Positions 30,909 to 40,812 of a DNA stretch of 64,000 nucleotides are shown here, in pieces (positions within the stretch are counted from its first letter, which is position 1; every line of letters begins with the position of its first letter). A program made the position numbers and the translations under genes. The DNA is from Schizochytrium sp. TIO01 (taxonomy: Eukaryota; Sar; Bigyra; Thraustochytrida; Thraustochytriidae). The DNA is taken from contig SMSO01000014.1 of the NCBI GenBank assembly GCA_004764695.1, positions 6,872,029 to 6,936,028 of the forward strand. Direction: 5' to 3'. The notes under the pieces are model-generated. The model had not been told where the DNA came from, did not search any database, and saw only the letters and a list, made by a program, of their open reading frames with translations.

Positions 30909-33083
30909 GTCGACATTTGTGGATACTGTGGAAGCCCACGATTCGACTAATGTTGGGCTCGCTGGTTCACTGAATCGGCGATAACGAGGACTAGCGGACT
31001 TCTTTGCTGTTTGTGACGGAAGAGGCGGGCAGATTCGCACGACTGCTACTTTCAGGTGTGGCCATTGCAGAAGACCTTCTATCCGTGTCAACTTCACTGG
31101 CAGTCAGAACTAGTTCCGTAGGTACAGAAAAATAAAAGGTTATCGTGAACTATCGAGGCTCTCCAACACTCCAATTAAACCAGAGTCAGTAGCTGTTTGA
31201 GGCCACAAGCAAAAGACCAGAGTTTGTATGATAACTGACTTGTCAAACAAATGTTTACTGCATGACGTCTCCTCTGCTTGAAGATTAATTACAAATATTG
31301 ATGAGCCTAAAGCAGGCCTGTCTTCAGAATAGCTTCAAAAACTTCGTGATCAAGCTAAATGGGATAAATAAAGACTTTCTGTCCAAGCTGTTCGAATGAA
31401 GTACACGGGTGAGAGAGAAGTGCCAGCTAGTTTTCTAGATCTACTGTGACCGACAGAATCCGATTTGTTTTATGTAGGAGTTGGCTGCAGAAGCAATTCC
31501 AGCTCGTCTTTCGCTCTTCGTCTCGGTCTCTCGATCTGATACACGTGCGTAGTTTCGAGCCCTTGAAAGCCTCAGCGATAGGTAGGTATGCGCTCCAAGT
31601 ATGCTAGTAGAACTGTTTCCCCTGTGGCTGACTATGTACTGGCAGTAACGTTGCTGCTCATGCGATTAGGTGTTGCGGAATAAGCTTACAACTGATGGAT
31701 TTGATTGAAACTTGGTTGATTAACTCAAGTGTCTTCTTTTCTATCCATTTGACTACCATGGTAGTATTAGTAGCTACGTAGCTAGTACATACCAAAATCA
31801 TTACGGCAGGAAATGTTCTTTGAAAGACGCAAGAGATAGAAATAGGCCTACTATTACAGGTAGTACCTACCAAGTAGTACTAGTACGCAGCGTACTCATT
31901 ATAAAGTTTTTCAAGTTATCGTCCATCCTGGTATCCTTCGAGGGTGCTCGTTCTGTCCTGTTAGTAAAGATCGACACCAAAAGAGCACGGGTTCAACATT
32001 ACAGACGATTCCTCGAATGTAACATTGAAGATCTGAAATTATTTGTTTTCGATAGGCACGTATTTGGTAAAACTGTATTTTTATCTGACTTTTTTTTTTG
32101 CATTATCTTAACCATGCATGGCACGTGCTCGGGTCTTTCACTCCCTTTGATTTTAAGCCTTCGCATAGTGCTGGGATCCATTTAACAGCATAAGTCTATT
32201 ATAAAAGCAACATCGTTACGGAAAGCCTCCAAGGAAACTGAAGATTAAACGTGAAGCAGATTGCGCTCTAAGAAGAATCACTAGTTGGACGTTAGTTATG
32301 GAATTGAGATATGCGATTTGTGCAAGTAGCAAGATATTAAGCGTCCTCGCCTCAAGCCTTTTTTCGGAATCATCTAGGTAGGCAGGTACTACCTCGTACC
32401 ACAAGTAGATATACATAGATGATATAATCCCTCCATTGAGACGACACTCTCGCTATTCCTTGATGATTTTCTTTGGGTAATAACTCAATGAAAAACCTGT
32501 TCGTACCATCTGGAACGATTCTAAGATCACATTATGTGGCAGGTAGACACAAAATACGAAAAGGGACAAACATCCTCAAAAGTCGCTTACAATAGCCTCA
32601 AACCAGCTTTGTGGCCCTTCATATAGCTTTCTTTAGTCAATGATCTTTGTGTTGCCAATGAGCTGCGTTTCTCCCATTTTAATTGAAATATTCTACGAGT
32701 GAAATATTACCTATCTACATAAGCTTTTATTTGAAGTAGAGTTCTAAGAGATGTAACTAAAACTACTTACCTACCTGAATTGTATACTAGGATAAATACT
32801 AAGTCTTTCATTAGCCAGAAAAGTAAAACAAGAAGAAGTCCTACCGGATCAATCAGAATGTGATTGCAGACAATCATAAGATCAATACTAACGGGAAGAC
32901 TCTTGTACTGCGCAATTCATTAAACAACAACTTGTTCTTGTCTTTCTCGTAGTGGAGACAATAGCGTGCAGAGGCCAAATCTTACGCGACAGCTAGATAT
33001 CATAGATGCAACACGTGTTCAGAAGTCTCTAAACCAGCGAGCTGCGTGGAGTGGCTACGCAACGCGCACACCAGCAATATACA
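30909..33083. other. spacer with possible 5' end of the phosphatase gene
   Basis: The first 190 bases probably contain the upstream start of the PP2C gene (-). The rest is AT-rich spacer with several TACCTACC/GGTAGGTA clusters and nested GTAC/TAGT hairpins near 31860-31900 and 32375-32400. No gene seen. The kinesin frame starts at 33051 through GTG; the first ATG is at 33084. Confidence 0.45.
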
Positions 33084-35261
33084 ATGATTCGAGCTATTGT
33101 GCGTGTTCGAGGAGGTAAGGGCAACTCCATTCAAGATAATCTGGCAAGTGAATCAAATTTAACTGCGAAACCATCCTCCTTGTCCACAGCTGAGTTTGAT
33201 GATGAAGCAAAACGAGAAAGAACGAAGAAAGGAAGATCAAATGTTTCTTCGGTAGATGAAAAGTCTAATAATTTCGAAGATGAACCCCAAGAGGCCTTTT
33301 TACAAATGATGGACGAAACAAAGATACGCATTCATACAGACGACCACGACCAATCAAGTCGTGAATTTGAATTTACACGATGTTTTGGTTCAGAGGTGAC
33401 ACAAGATGAATTTTACAAGGATTCTGGAGTGGAAGACCTCATCAATCACGCCCTTTCCGGTTATGCAGCCACACTTTTTACATATGGAGCGACTGGTTCT
33501 GGCAAAACATACACAACATTTGGATGCGAGGGTGTTGAGGGGTGTTTCGGTAATGCGGTACGAACTATTTTTCAACTCTTGGATACCTCAGAGTTCCAAG
33601 GGACATCCGTGAAAATGAGCAGCGTAGAAATCTACAATGATCGTTTGCAGGACCTTCTTACACAAAATACAAAACTAAATAGTACTCAAATACCAGGCTT
33701 AAAGTGGAGTGCCCGTGAACAAGGATTCGTTCTCAAAAATGTAAGAGCCATCAATGTGGATAACTGTGCTAGAGGTCTTGCGTGTCTACGTAAAACAATG
33801 CGACGCCGGCAGGTATCTGCTCACGCTCTCAATGACCGTTCCTCAAGAAGCCACTGCATTACAATTTTATTTTTAGAAAACCAAGTCACAGGGAAATACG
33901 GCAAAATTATGTTCTGCGATTTAGCTGGCTCAGAACGGATCAAGCGAACAGATTCTCAAAATGCAAAAGAATCTGGTGGTCTCAATAAGAGTTTATTTAC
34001 CTTAAGCAAAGTCGTTCGCGCACTAGACAATAAGAATGGCCCAAAGCCTCCATATCGCGATTCAGCATTAACCAAGTTGCTTTGTTCATCGCTTGGAGGC
34101 TGCAGTATGTGCATGATGATCGCGTGTGTATCACCACAGACAAATTGCCTCTCGGAATCCATGAGAACATTGCGTTTTGCAGCGCGAACTATGCGGATTA
34201 AGAATACACCTATCATTTTTCGAAGCAAGCACGATCGCCTTGTTGAGAAACTTCGTACGCAAATACGAGAGCTCACAGTTGAGAATGAAGTTCTTCGACA
34301 GCGTGTAGAGGAGCTCTGTACGACATCTGACATGACCCGTATACAGCAGGATCTGTTAGGCCAAGACCGAGATGAAGCCCAACAGCTTCCACTAATGTCA
34401 AGACCGGCCGTAGCATCCTCAAAAGATAGCTTATTTGGCAGGAGAAGTAATTTAGAATTTGAGCTATTGAGCATCTCGGAACGCGGGAATGGGATGATGA
34501 ACGAGGTTTCCAGCAACCTCAATATCGATGCTTCAACATCAAGCCAAAGCAAGGCAGACATTGTTGTACCAACGGTTGCTTCTTCTGATTCCGACTTTCA
34601 GGAGACAGTTCCTGAAGTGGATGAAGACAATAAATACGAGGATGACTTTGATACATGCTATGACCAAGCTATGGCAGTGGATCTGGACAAAAAGAAGGAA
34701 ACACAGACTTGCAGTATTGAGCGAGCCAATCTGTACGATCAGAGCAGCTTTCAGACTTCATTGAATGATGCCCAAGAGTTCAATAATATGATAAGTCAGG
34801 GACTCTCTCCAGAACCCATCGGCACAACAATTTTGGGAACTGGATTATCTCACTCCACGCAGAATAACTTCAGTTATTTCTCATCTCAAGCAGGTACGAT
34901 GCCAGACTTAATATCTCAACAGCAAAACTTCCAGGAAGGCCTTTTCCAAGCGCTTTTTACACATGACCATGAGCCTTTGGCACAAGAGATTAAGCATAGA
35001 CCAGCATTCGCAGGCGTATATAACAACCCCTTGCCCGTACCTCGGGCCCCAAGCATACTCAAGAAAGGCACGAAATCAGCTTCTCCCCGGATACGCAAAT
35101 TGAGCGCCCAACGGCATACGAAAGGCAAAACCAAAAAAACGGCGAGTCGTCTTCGTGTCCGAGCGTTGCGAGATGAGGTCGAATCAAAACAAGTGCAGCA
35201 AGTGGTGTCTAATTGGATTACTCACCATCGAACAAGGTATTCAAATGACTTTGTTTTCTGA
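33084..35261 (+). CDS. divergent kinesin motor protein
   Basis: 725 aa from the first in-frame ATG. The motor occupies about 1-385. P-loop GATGSGKT at 135-142, switch I NDRSSRSH at 250-257, switch II DLAGSE at 279-284 and YRDSALTKLL are intact. Two things are odd. The first strand reads RVRGGKGN where kinesins have RxRP, the motif that contacts the adenine. Also, about 60 acidic and polar residues sit between this strand and the next. A neck coil follows (KLRTQIRELTVENEVLRQRVEEL), then a long polar region without strong coiled coil, and a basic C-terminus (KGKTKKTASRLRVRALRDEV). The neck resembles that of the kinesin at 12538-14721, so the two may be paralogues of the KIF12-like group (tentative). 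AATAAA lies about 80 bases after the stop. Confidence 0.92.
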   Translation: MIRAIVRVRGGKGNSIQDNLASESNLTAKPSSLSTAEFDDEAKRERTKKGRSNVSSVDEKSNNFEDEPQEAFLQMMDETKIRIHTDDHDQSSREFEFTRCFGSEVTQDEFYKDSGVEDLINHALSGYAATLFTYGATGSGKTYTTFGCEGVEGCFGNAVRTIFQLLDTSEFQGTSVKMSSVEIYNDRLQDLLTQNTKLNSTQIPGLKWSAREQGFVLKNVRAINVDNCARGLACLRKTMRRRQVSAHALNDRSSRSHCITILFLENQVTGKYGKIMFCDLAGSERIKRTDSQNAKESGGLNKSLFTLSKVVRALDNKNGPKPPYRDSALTKLLCSSLGGCSMCMMIACVSPQTNCLSESMRTLRFAARTMRIKNTPIIFRSKHDRLVEKLRTQIRELTVENEVLRQRVEELCTTSDMTRIQQDLLGQDRDEAQQLPLMSRPAVASSKDSLFGRRSNLEFELLSISERGNGMMNEVSSNLNIDASTSSQSKADIVVPTVASSDSDFQETVPEVDEDNKYEDDFDTCYDQAMAVDLDKKKETQTCSIERANLYDQSSFQTSLNDAQEFNNMISQGLSPEPIGTTILGTGLSHSTQNNFSYFSSQAGTMPDLISQQQNFQEGLFQALFTHDHEPLAQEIKHRPAFAGVYNNPLPVPRAPSILKKGTKSASPRIRKLSAQRHTKGKTKKTASRLRVRALRDEVESKQVQQVVSNWITHHRTRYSNDFVF

Positions 35262-35772
35262 TAGCTTCCATGAATAGAACTGATAAAATAAGCGATTGTT
35301 TTAAATGTACAAAATTTAGATCTTGCACATTCTCTAGATAGAATAAAATGGAATTCCCATTTTAGGAAATCAAGATTACTAGAGATCAAAAGAAAAGAAA
35401 TGCTACTTAGGCAGTTGATTTCCCAATCAACAAGATTAGATTGTGCGCATGGATGTTATTGGAGCTCTTACTAACTACTCAACATGATCTACATCTCTAA
35501 CGTTCGCTTTTGTCCTTCAAGTAAAAATAGAATGAACTTTAGATAAATTGAGGAAGCGGACTTCATAGAATGTGTTCTTCTTTTGCTTTTTAGCACAAAA
35601 CTATCAGGGGTGGCTCGGCCCGGGCCTGCTCAAGTACAGTTCATTTGTTTTTCATGACAAAACGCAATGCTGCACTTGAGAGGAAATTAAGAAACCTCCT
35701 AAGGAAGTTTCTCGATTCATACATTCTCGCAAAATCGAACGTCAGGGTCACTATGTCCTCGAACATTGCAAC
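35262..35772. other. convergent 3' spacer
   Basis: 511 bases between convergent stops. It contains AATAAA at about 35342 and the GC palindrome GGCCCGGGCC near 35618. No gene seen. Confidence 0.45.
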
Positions 35773-37104
35773 TTAATGCCAAGAGCCATCAATATATTCT
35801 TCAGCAATGTCTTCGCAGTTCATAGCAGCTGGAATACTTCGTCTAGCAACTGGGATGGTATTTGAACTCTCAAAGACCTTGTCTTCAGCTTCACGCCTTG
35901 AGGAGGTTTTACGTGAGCTTTTCTTGCTAGATCTACGCTGATTAGATTCTGGATGTTCACCAAAATCATTGCAGCCATTGTCATCAGACAATGCTTTGCT
36001 GCGAGTTGACCTGCTCTCTGTGATGCTTCGACGTGTTTTGGAAGAATGACCACTGGACTGGCGTTTGGAGGGCTTAATAGGTTTGTCATCATCAACGTCA
36101 CTATCGATCGAACATGTTGCAGATTTGGACTTAATCGTGTCTGAATTGTTTGCTTGGGTGGTGCGACGCTCTTTTGAGGACGAGGTCTTGCTTGACGATT
36201 TTGATGATGACGATTTCTTTTCTGTTGCGCTTCGGCGTTTCGAAGACGACGAGCTTTCTAGAGATTTTTCTGATGCTCGATTGGATCGAGAGGACTTTCT
36301 TTCTGACTTACTGGAAGATTTCTTTTTACTGGTATTGGTCTCGCCAGTACTGTCAAGACTTCCGCTAGGAAGTGAGTTAGCATCAAAGGTGCCAGAATCT
36401 GTTGGAGAACATGATGATGATCTAGATGAAGACGACTTATGCCTGCTACTGGATGCTTTATTGGAGCGGCGCGAAGACCGTTTACTATCTGTCTTTGATT
36501 TGCTTGATCGTGACTTGCGAGAGCTGTGCCCATCGCTCTCGATCGAGGAAACACTTGTATCAGGCTCCAGTTCCTTACTTTCAAATTCGAAAGCATATTT
36601 CGTGACAGGCAATTTGTCATCTGTTTCTACAGACTCTAGTACTTTGTCGATACGGGTAAGCAGGTTATCCCGAGTATCAACTGTTTTTCGCTGAAGCGCT
36701 ACTTCGCGAAGGGTTTCTACTCCGGTTCGCTCTGTCCAAAGTTTCATCTTCTTTCGCAGAGCATACACCCACTGGATTGCCTCATCGCGCGATGGAGTTC
36801 GAATTACTAAACGACGTGAGTTTGCAACTATCTCAAGAGAATATGTACCGTATTCGTCTCGATTGAACTGATCTTCAAGTCGCGATTCTGAGTGTAAAGT
36901 ACGAATTCGAAGAACTTCTTGAAAGTTGATGAAACCACATGGTTTTTCACCTGAGAAAGGGTCCGCGGTTTTGAACCATTTGATCCTATCACGAACTACC
37001 ACAAAGTATCGCTTACTCCAAGCCTTGGTAACATGCCTTGCGAGGGAGTTTCCTTCATGTGTGCGTCTCAGCTTTAGAAACCACCCTTGCAATTGAGAGC
37101 TCAT
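35773..37104 (-). CDS. PH-domain protein with Ser/Lys/Arg-rich tail
   Basis: 443 aa, one exon. A PH domain fills residues about 3-122: LQGWFLKLRR start, WSKRYFVVVRDRIKWFK, then YSLEIVANSRRLVIRT and the closing helix with RDEAIQWVYALRKKM, including the conserved Trp. Compared with a typical PH there is an insertion around RTHEGNSLARHVTKA before the second strand. Residues about 170-400 are almost only Ser, Lys, Arg, Thr and Glu, in SRSS/KSSS units like an RS domain and surely disordered, with many possible kinase sites. The tail ends NCEDIAEEYIDGSWH. PH domains bind phosphoinositides or proteins, so recruitment to membranes is likely; the role of the tail is unknown. The opposite strand is also open here for 209 codons because of the repetitive codons. 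Confidence 0.9.
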   Translation of the reverse strand: MSSQLQGWFLKLRRTHEGNSLARHVTKAWSKRYFVVVRDRIKWFKTADPFSGEKPCGFINFQEVLRIRTLHSESRLEDQFNRDEYGTYSLEIVANSRRLVIRTPSRDEAIQWVYALRKKMKLWTERTGVETLREVALQRKTVDTRDNLLTRIDKVLESVETDDKLPVTKYAFEFESKELEPDTSVSSIESDGHSSRKSRSSKSKTDSKRSSRRSNKASSSRHKSSSSRSSSCSPTDSGTFDANSLPSGSLDSTGETNTSKKKSSSKSERKSSRSNRASEKSLESSSSSKRRSATEKKSSSSKSSSKTSSSKERRTTQANNSDTIKSKSATCSIDSDVDDDKPIKPSKRQSSGHSSKTRRSITESRSTRSKALSDDNGCNDFGEHPESNQRRSSKKSSRKTSSRREAEDKVFESSNTIPVARRSIPAAMNCEDIAEEYIDGSWH

Positions 37105-38733
37105 TTACAAGTACTTCTTTGAACACCAATGATATGTTGATTTGAACGCCAGATGTAGTTTGTGCACGACCGCACAAGCGCCTTTATCTATTGTCTCAAG
37201 TTTCAGATTTGGTTTTGCTGCGGTTGTATCTCTAATGCGTGTCAAAAACTTTTCCTCGCTTTTAAAACGTCAATATAACATTTATCTATTTATTCTTGCA
37301 TCATTCGTTTACTGAGTTCTCGACTAATACTATCTCACCGTCGTCAACGAGTAGCTAGCTAGTAAGCGTGCCACTAAGAGATATAATGGAAGGGGGTGTA
37401 ACCTGCAATACAACTTCAGAGGTGGTTTTGATAAGGCTCTCTTCAACGTTGACATGAGTACAATATTGAAACGCACTGAAATGTGGAAACTATCCGTTGA
37501 CGGCCCATATATTTTAATTTATAAAATTCTATTTAGAGGCCCGAGTATATTTAAAAATTTATTTTTAATTTTATAAAATATTAAAAGCGCGAAACAAAAA
37601 TGCCTAACAACTTTCATTGTTCTGTTCTGAATCAACCAAGAGTCAACCATGTGCTTTCTGTAAGTAAGCAGCTCACCTTGATATTTTGGCCTCTTGATCT
37701 CTGGCTAGCTTACCCAACCATGCAATGTTCTTACAAAACCATCGAGCTCTACCTCACTTCACTTCACATATTTGAAGATTTGCTATGCAGGTTTCACAAG
37801 CAAAATGGTAGTAGCACTTCTCAAATCGTGGTTTTTCTGTACTTTTTGGTTGAAAATTAATCAGCAAATCCACGAGAAAAGCCTATCCATATAGGCCTCC
37901 CAACTTTGCTTCAATAATACGTTTCACTCACAGCTAGTATATCGCCTCCAAAATATGCATAAGAACGATGCATACGAGCCTCCGTTCATGTCATTTTAGC
38001 GTTTCCTAAATTTGATCTTTCATCTTCCGAATCTTTATGCGAGGATCTATGCTGGTAATACTTCAGCTACTCGGATTTCAGATGAATCTCAAAATTAGGC
38101 TGGAACATCGTGTTATATCAACTGAAACTTAGAAGGTGTTGTGAATCACCTGACTATGTATCGTGGAATCAACATTTGGGGGGGGGGGAGAGAAAGGTTC
38201 CTTTCTCAAAATACTTGTAAGTTTTAACGCAGGAACTTCAAATAATCTTTTTAGTTGGGTTGAATAGATGTTCTTCACTAGTTGTTATCGAGTAACTTTA
38301 AACTTGAGACCATTTCTCCTTCTTCGTCCCGAAAGTTTTGCAAATAAGCTCAAAATAGATTGCTTTCCTTGATTGAATATTCATTTATGAAGTAACTATG
38401 TTTTAAAGCCAATATCTGAAAACAAGGAAATTATTCTCTATCCCAAAATCCCTTTCATTCACTTGCCTAGGATTGCGTCGTTCCAATTGTCCAAGCGCAG
38501 AGGCCTAGGTAGCTTTGCCAAGGTTCGCAAATTGTTGAGAATAGCCTGGTATTAGGTTCTTTGCGATTTAAAATATATAAAAACAATTACACTTCATGTG
38601 CAACTCTAAAACACTGTTGCATAGGATCCCCAGAACACATGACCTGCAGCAAACTCCAAACGCAAGACCTCAAGCCTCGGAATCAGGTCTAAAGCACAAG
38701 TCCAAAAGAAAAAGAAGAAGAAGAAGAAGTAAG
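37105..38733. other. spacer
   Basis: AT-rich, with a run of nine or ten G near 38168-38178. Short frames only; an 86-codon ATG frame at 37600-37860 has no support beyond being open. A basic, purine-rich stretch at about 38690-38730 (KRKRRRRRSK in frame) directly precedes the small gene. Confidence 0.45.
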
Positions 38734-39041
38734 ATGGCGCCGAAGGATCAGAGAAAACATGATGAAAAAGAGATGCTGAGGCATTTCACCAGATTTTATG
38801 AAATTTTCAAGAATCTGAATGATGTAATAGAGAAGAAGAAACCCTTTGCTTTGATTTATCTCGTGACGTGCCCCTAGTTATGCGGAGTCCCCAAGCGGCC
38901 TTGGACGCAGTCAAAGAGCGGGAAATCATCTATGACAACCCTGACTTCGTCCGCATGCTGATGAAAACGGAAGAGGCACTTGGCATCAAAAGTGACGAGG
39001 ATCTAGAGCGGGTCATGGGCATTAAACCTCGAGGCAAGTGA
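38734..39041 (+). pseudogene. small gene of about 100 codons broken by one frame change
   Basis: Two open pieces meet here. The first runs from the ATG at 38734 to a stop at 38877 (KKKPF near its end). The second, in the frame two bases on, is open from 38821 to a stop at 39041 and reads FDLSRDVPLVMRSPQAALDA and on through NPDFVRML to GIKPRGK. The second piece has strongly coding character (GC-richer, balanced residues). One missing base within the CTTTGATT stretch near 38850 would account for the switch, and I see no GT-AG pair that does. So it is either an assembly error in a T run, a real disabling mutation, or an intron I cannot define. The frame upstream of 38734 is open to ATG 38596 with a basic stretch. 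I do not recognise the family. Confidence 0.4.
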
Positions 39042-39451
39042 ATTCCTCCCTATCGTAGCAGGGAATGAGGCTTACTTAAGGATGACAAAGAAAAAAATAT
39101 TTGTAGGTAGCTTTTTGACTGCCAGTGGAATATAATTTATAATTACTGTCGAAGAGTCTGGTATGCGACAAGGGCCAAAGTTGATGCTTGCCCATGAGAA
39201 CTTGCCAAGAATGGCCTCAGAAGCTCGTAAAATAAAAGGAAACTTCAACAAGACTTCCAAACTCCGCCTGAGAGATAAAATCTAAAGATAGTATGCCTTT
39301 TATTATGTCACCATAATCCCTTAAACGGTGTTTGGGAAGCGCGGTTCAAAGTAGAGCTAGATGAAGAGTCGCAGAGACTGCGCTGCATCGTTAAAAGATT
39401 GAGAATAAAATTGCCAGACGCATTGTAGAGAAGTGATTTATGGCAAGTCTT
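39042..39451. other. convergent spacer
   Basis: 410 bases between the small plus-strand gene and the stop of GMP reductase. AT-rich, nothing seen. Confidence 0.4.
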
Positions 39452-40812
39452 TTAATGCTTGGCTTTCTTGGCTGCCGGTTCTTCACCGTTAGACTCTTCA
39501 AGGTATGACTTTGGTACTCGGCTCGTTTCTGTCTGCTGGTTGAAAACCGGGTTAAGTTGTTGCGTGCAACGAATAAATGTAGTCCGCTTGGATAACTCCT
39601 TGACCGAAATGGCTCCAACGTAGGTGCATGCAGAGCGCATACCACCGAGAATCTCCAGCATGGTTGCCTTCACGGGACCGCGGTATGGGACCTGAACAGA
39701 CTTTCCTTCCGAAGCACGGTAGTTGTTAACTTTTCCAACATGGCGTTCCATGGCTGTTGTGGAAGACATGCCATAAAACTCCTTAAATTGGCGTCCATTG
39801 ACCTCAACAAGCTCGCCACCACTCTCATCGTGGCCTGCAAACATACCACCAGACATCACAAAGTCTGCACCCGCACCAAGGGCCTTAGCAAAATCACCCG
39901 GGCAGGCACAACCTCCGTCAGAGACCACGCAGCCACCTAGACCATGGGCACTGTCACTGCAGTCAAGAACAGCGGAAAGTTGAGGGTATCCGACACCAGT
40001 CTGCTTGCGAGTGGTGCATACAGAGCCCGGACCAATCCCAACCTTGACGATATCAGCGCCACTAAGGATGAGTTCTTCAACCATCTCACCTGTGACAACA
40101 TTGCCAGCAATGATTGTGTGGTTGGGATGATTGGCACGAACCTTGCGCACAGTAGAAACAAAGTTCTCTGAGTACCCATTGGCAACATCGAGGCAGATCA
40201 TTTTGATTTCAGGGATCTTCTCGAGAACCTCCTTGACGGTGTTAAGGTCATTCTCTGAAGTTCCAGCACTGACGGTGACGTATGGCAGTGCCTCAGGCTG
40301 CTCCTTGGCAAACTTGAGCCAGTCTTCGATTGAGTAGTGTTTGTGCACACAGACGATGACATGATGCTTACTCAGTTCAGTGGCCATCTCAAAGGTACCA
40401 GTGGTGTCCATGTTTGCTACCATGATGGGAACACCGGTCCATTCTTGCTTGCTGTGCTTGAACACGAATGTACGCTCAACACTGACTTCTGAGCGGCTCT
40501 TGAGGGTGGAGCGCTTAGGCCTATTTAAATATTCGTTCAAAAACCAAAAAGATAAAAACCAGCATCAGTACAACAGGGTAGTACTCAAATGTTAGTCGAA
40601 TGAACTGGTTATTCTCCCGCCAATTTACCTTTCACGCTTCACTGGACATTTCTTCCTTGCAATCTCTGGCAATGGTGCTGTGTAGTCCGTTATCAAGACG
40701 AGCTTGCCTTAAAAGTCCAGGTACCAGACGTCTTTCTTTCGCGTCCCAACTCTACCTACCTGATGAGCACGTCCTTGAAGTCCAAGCGGACCTCAGGTTC
40801 TACCCGCACCAT
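39452..40812 (-). CDS. GMPR: GMP reductase (two exons)
   Basis: Exon 1 is 40812 down to 40760, exon 2 is 40520 down to 39452; intron of 239 nt (GTAGGTAG...AATAG), phase 2. The protein is 373 aa, slightly longer than the usual 345-350. It converts GMP to IMP with NADPH in purine salvage. Exon 1 supplies MVRVEP and LDFKDVLI, and the junction restores the family's DVL[LI][13 protein letters not shown]. The TIM barrel then shows [31 protein letters not shown] with the catalytic Cys at 186 (same number as in the human enzyme), [17 protein letters not shown] and the flap [14 protein letters not shown]. No CBS domains, which with the GMPR-type flap separates it from IMP dehydrogenase. The tail is longer and ends in KKAKH, a possible weak NLS or peroxisome-like end (unlikely). 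Very sure. Confidence 0.96.

Noticed and set aside
35610-35640. GC-rich palindrome GGCCCGGGCC considered as part of an RNA gene
   Set aside because: No tRNA boxes, SRP or snRNA signature around it.
36065-36694. 209-codon plus-strand frame
   Set aside because: Antisense to the Ser/Lys/Arg-rich tail of the PH gene; the acidic Asp/Leu repeats follow from the complementary codons.
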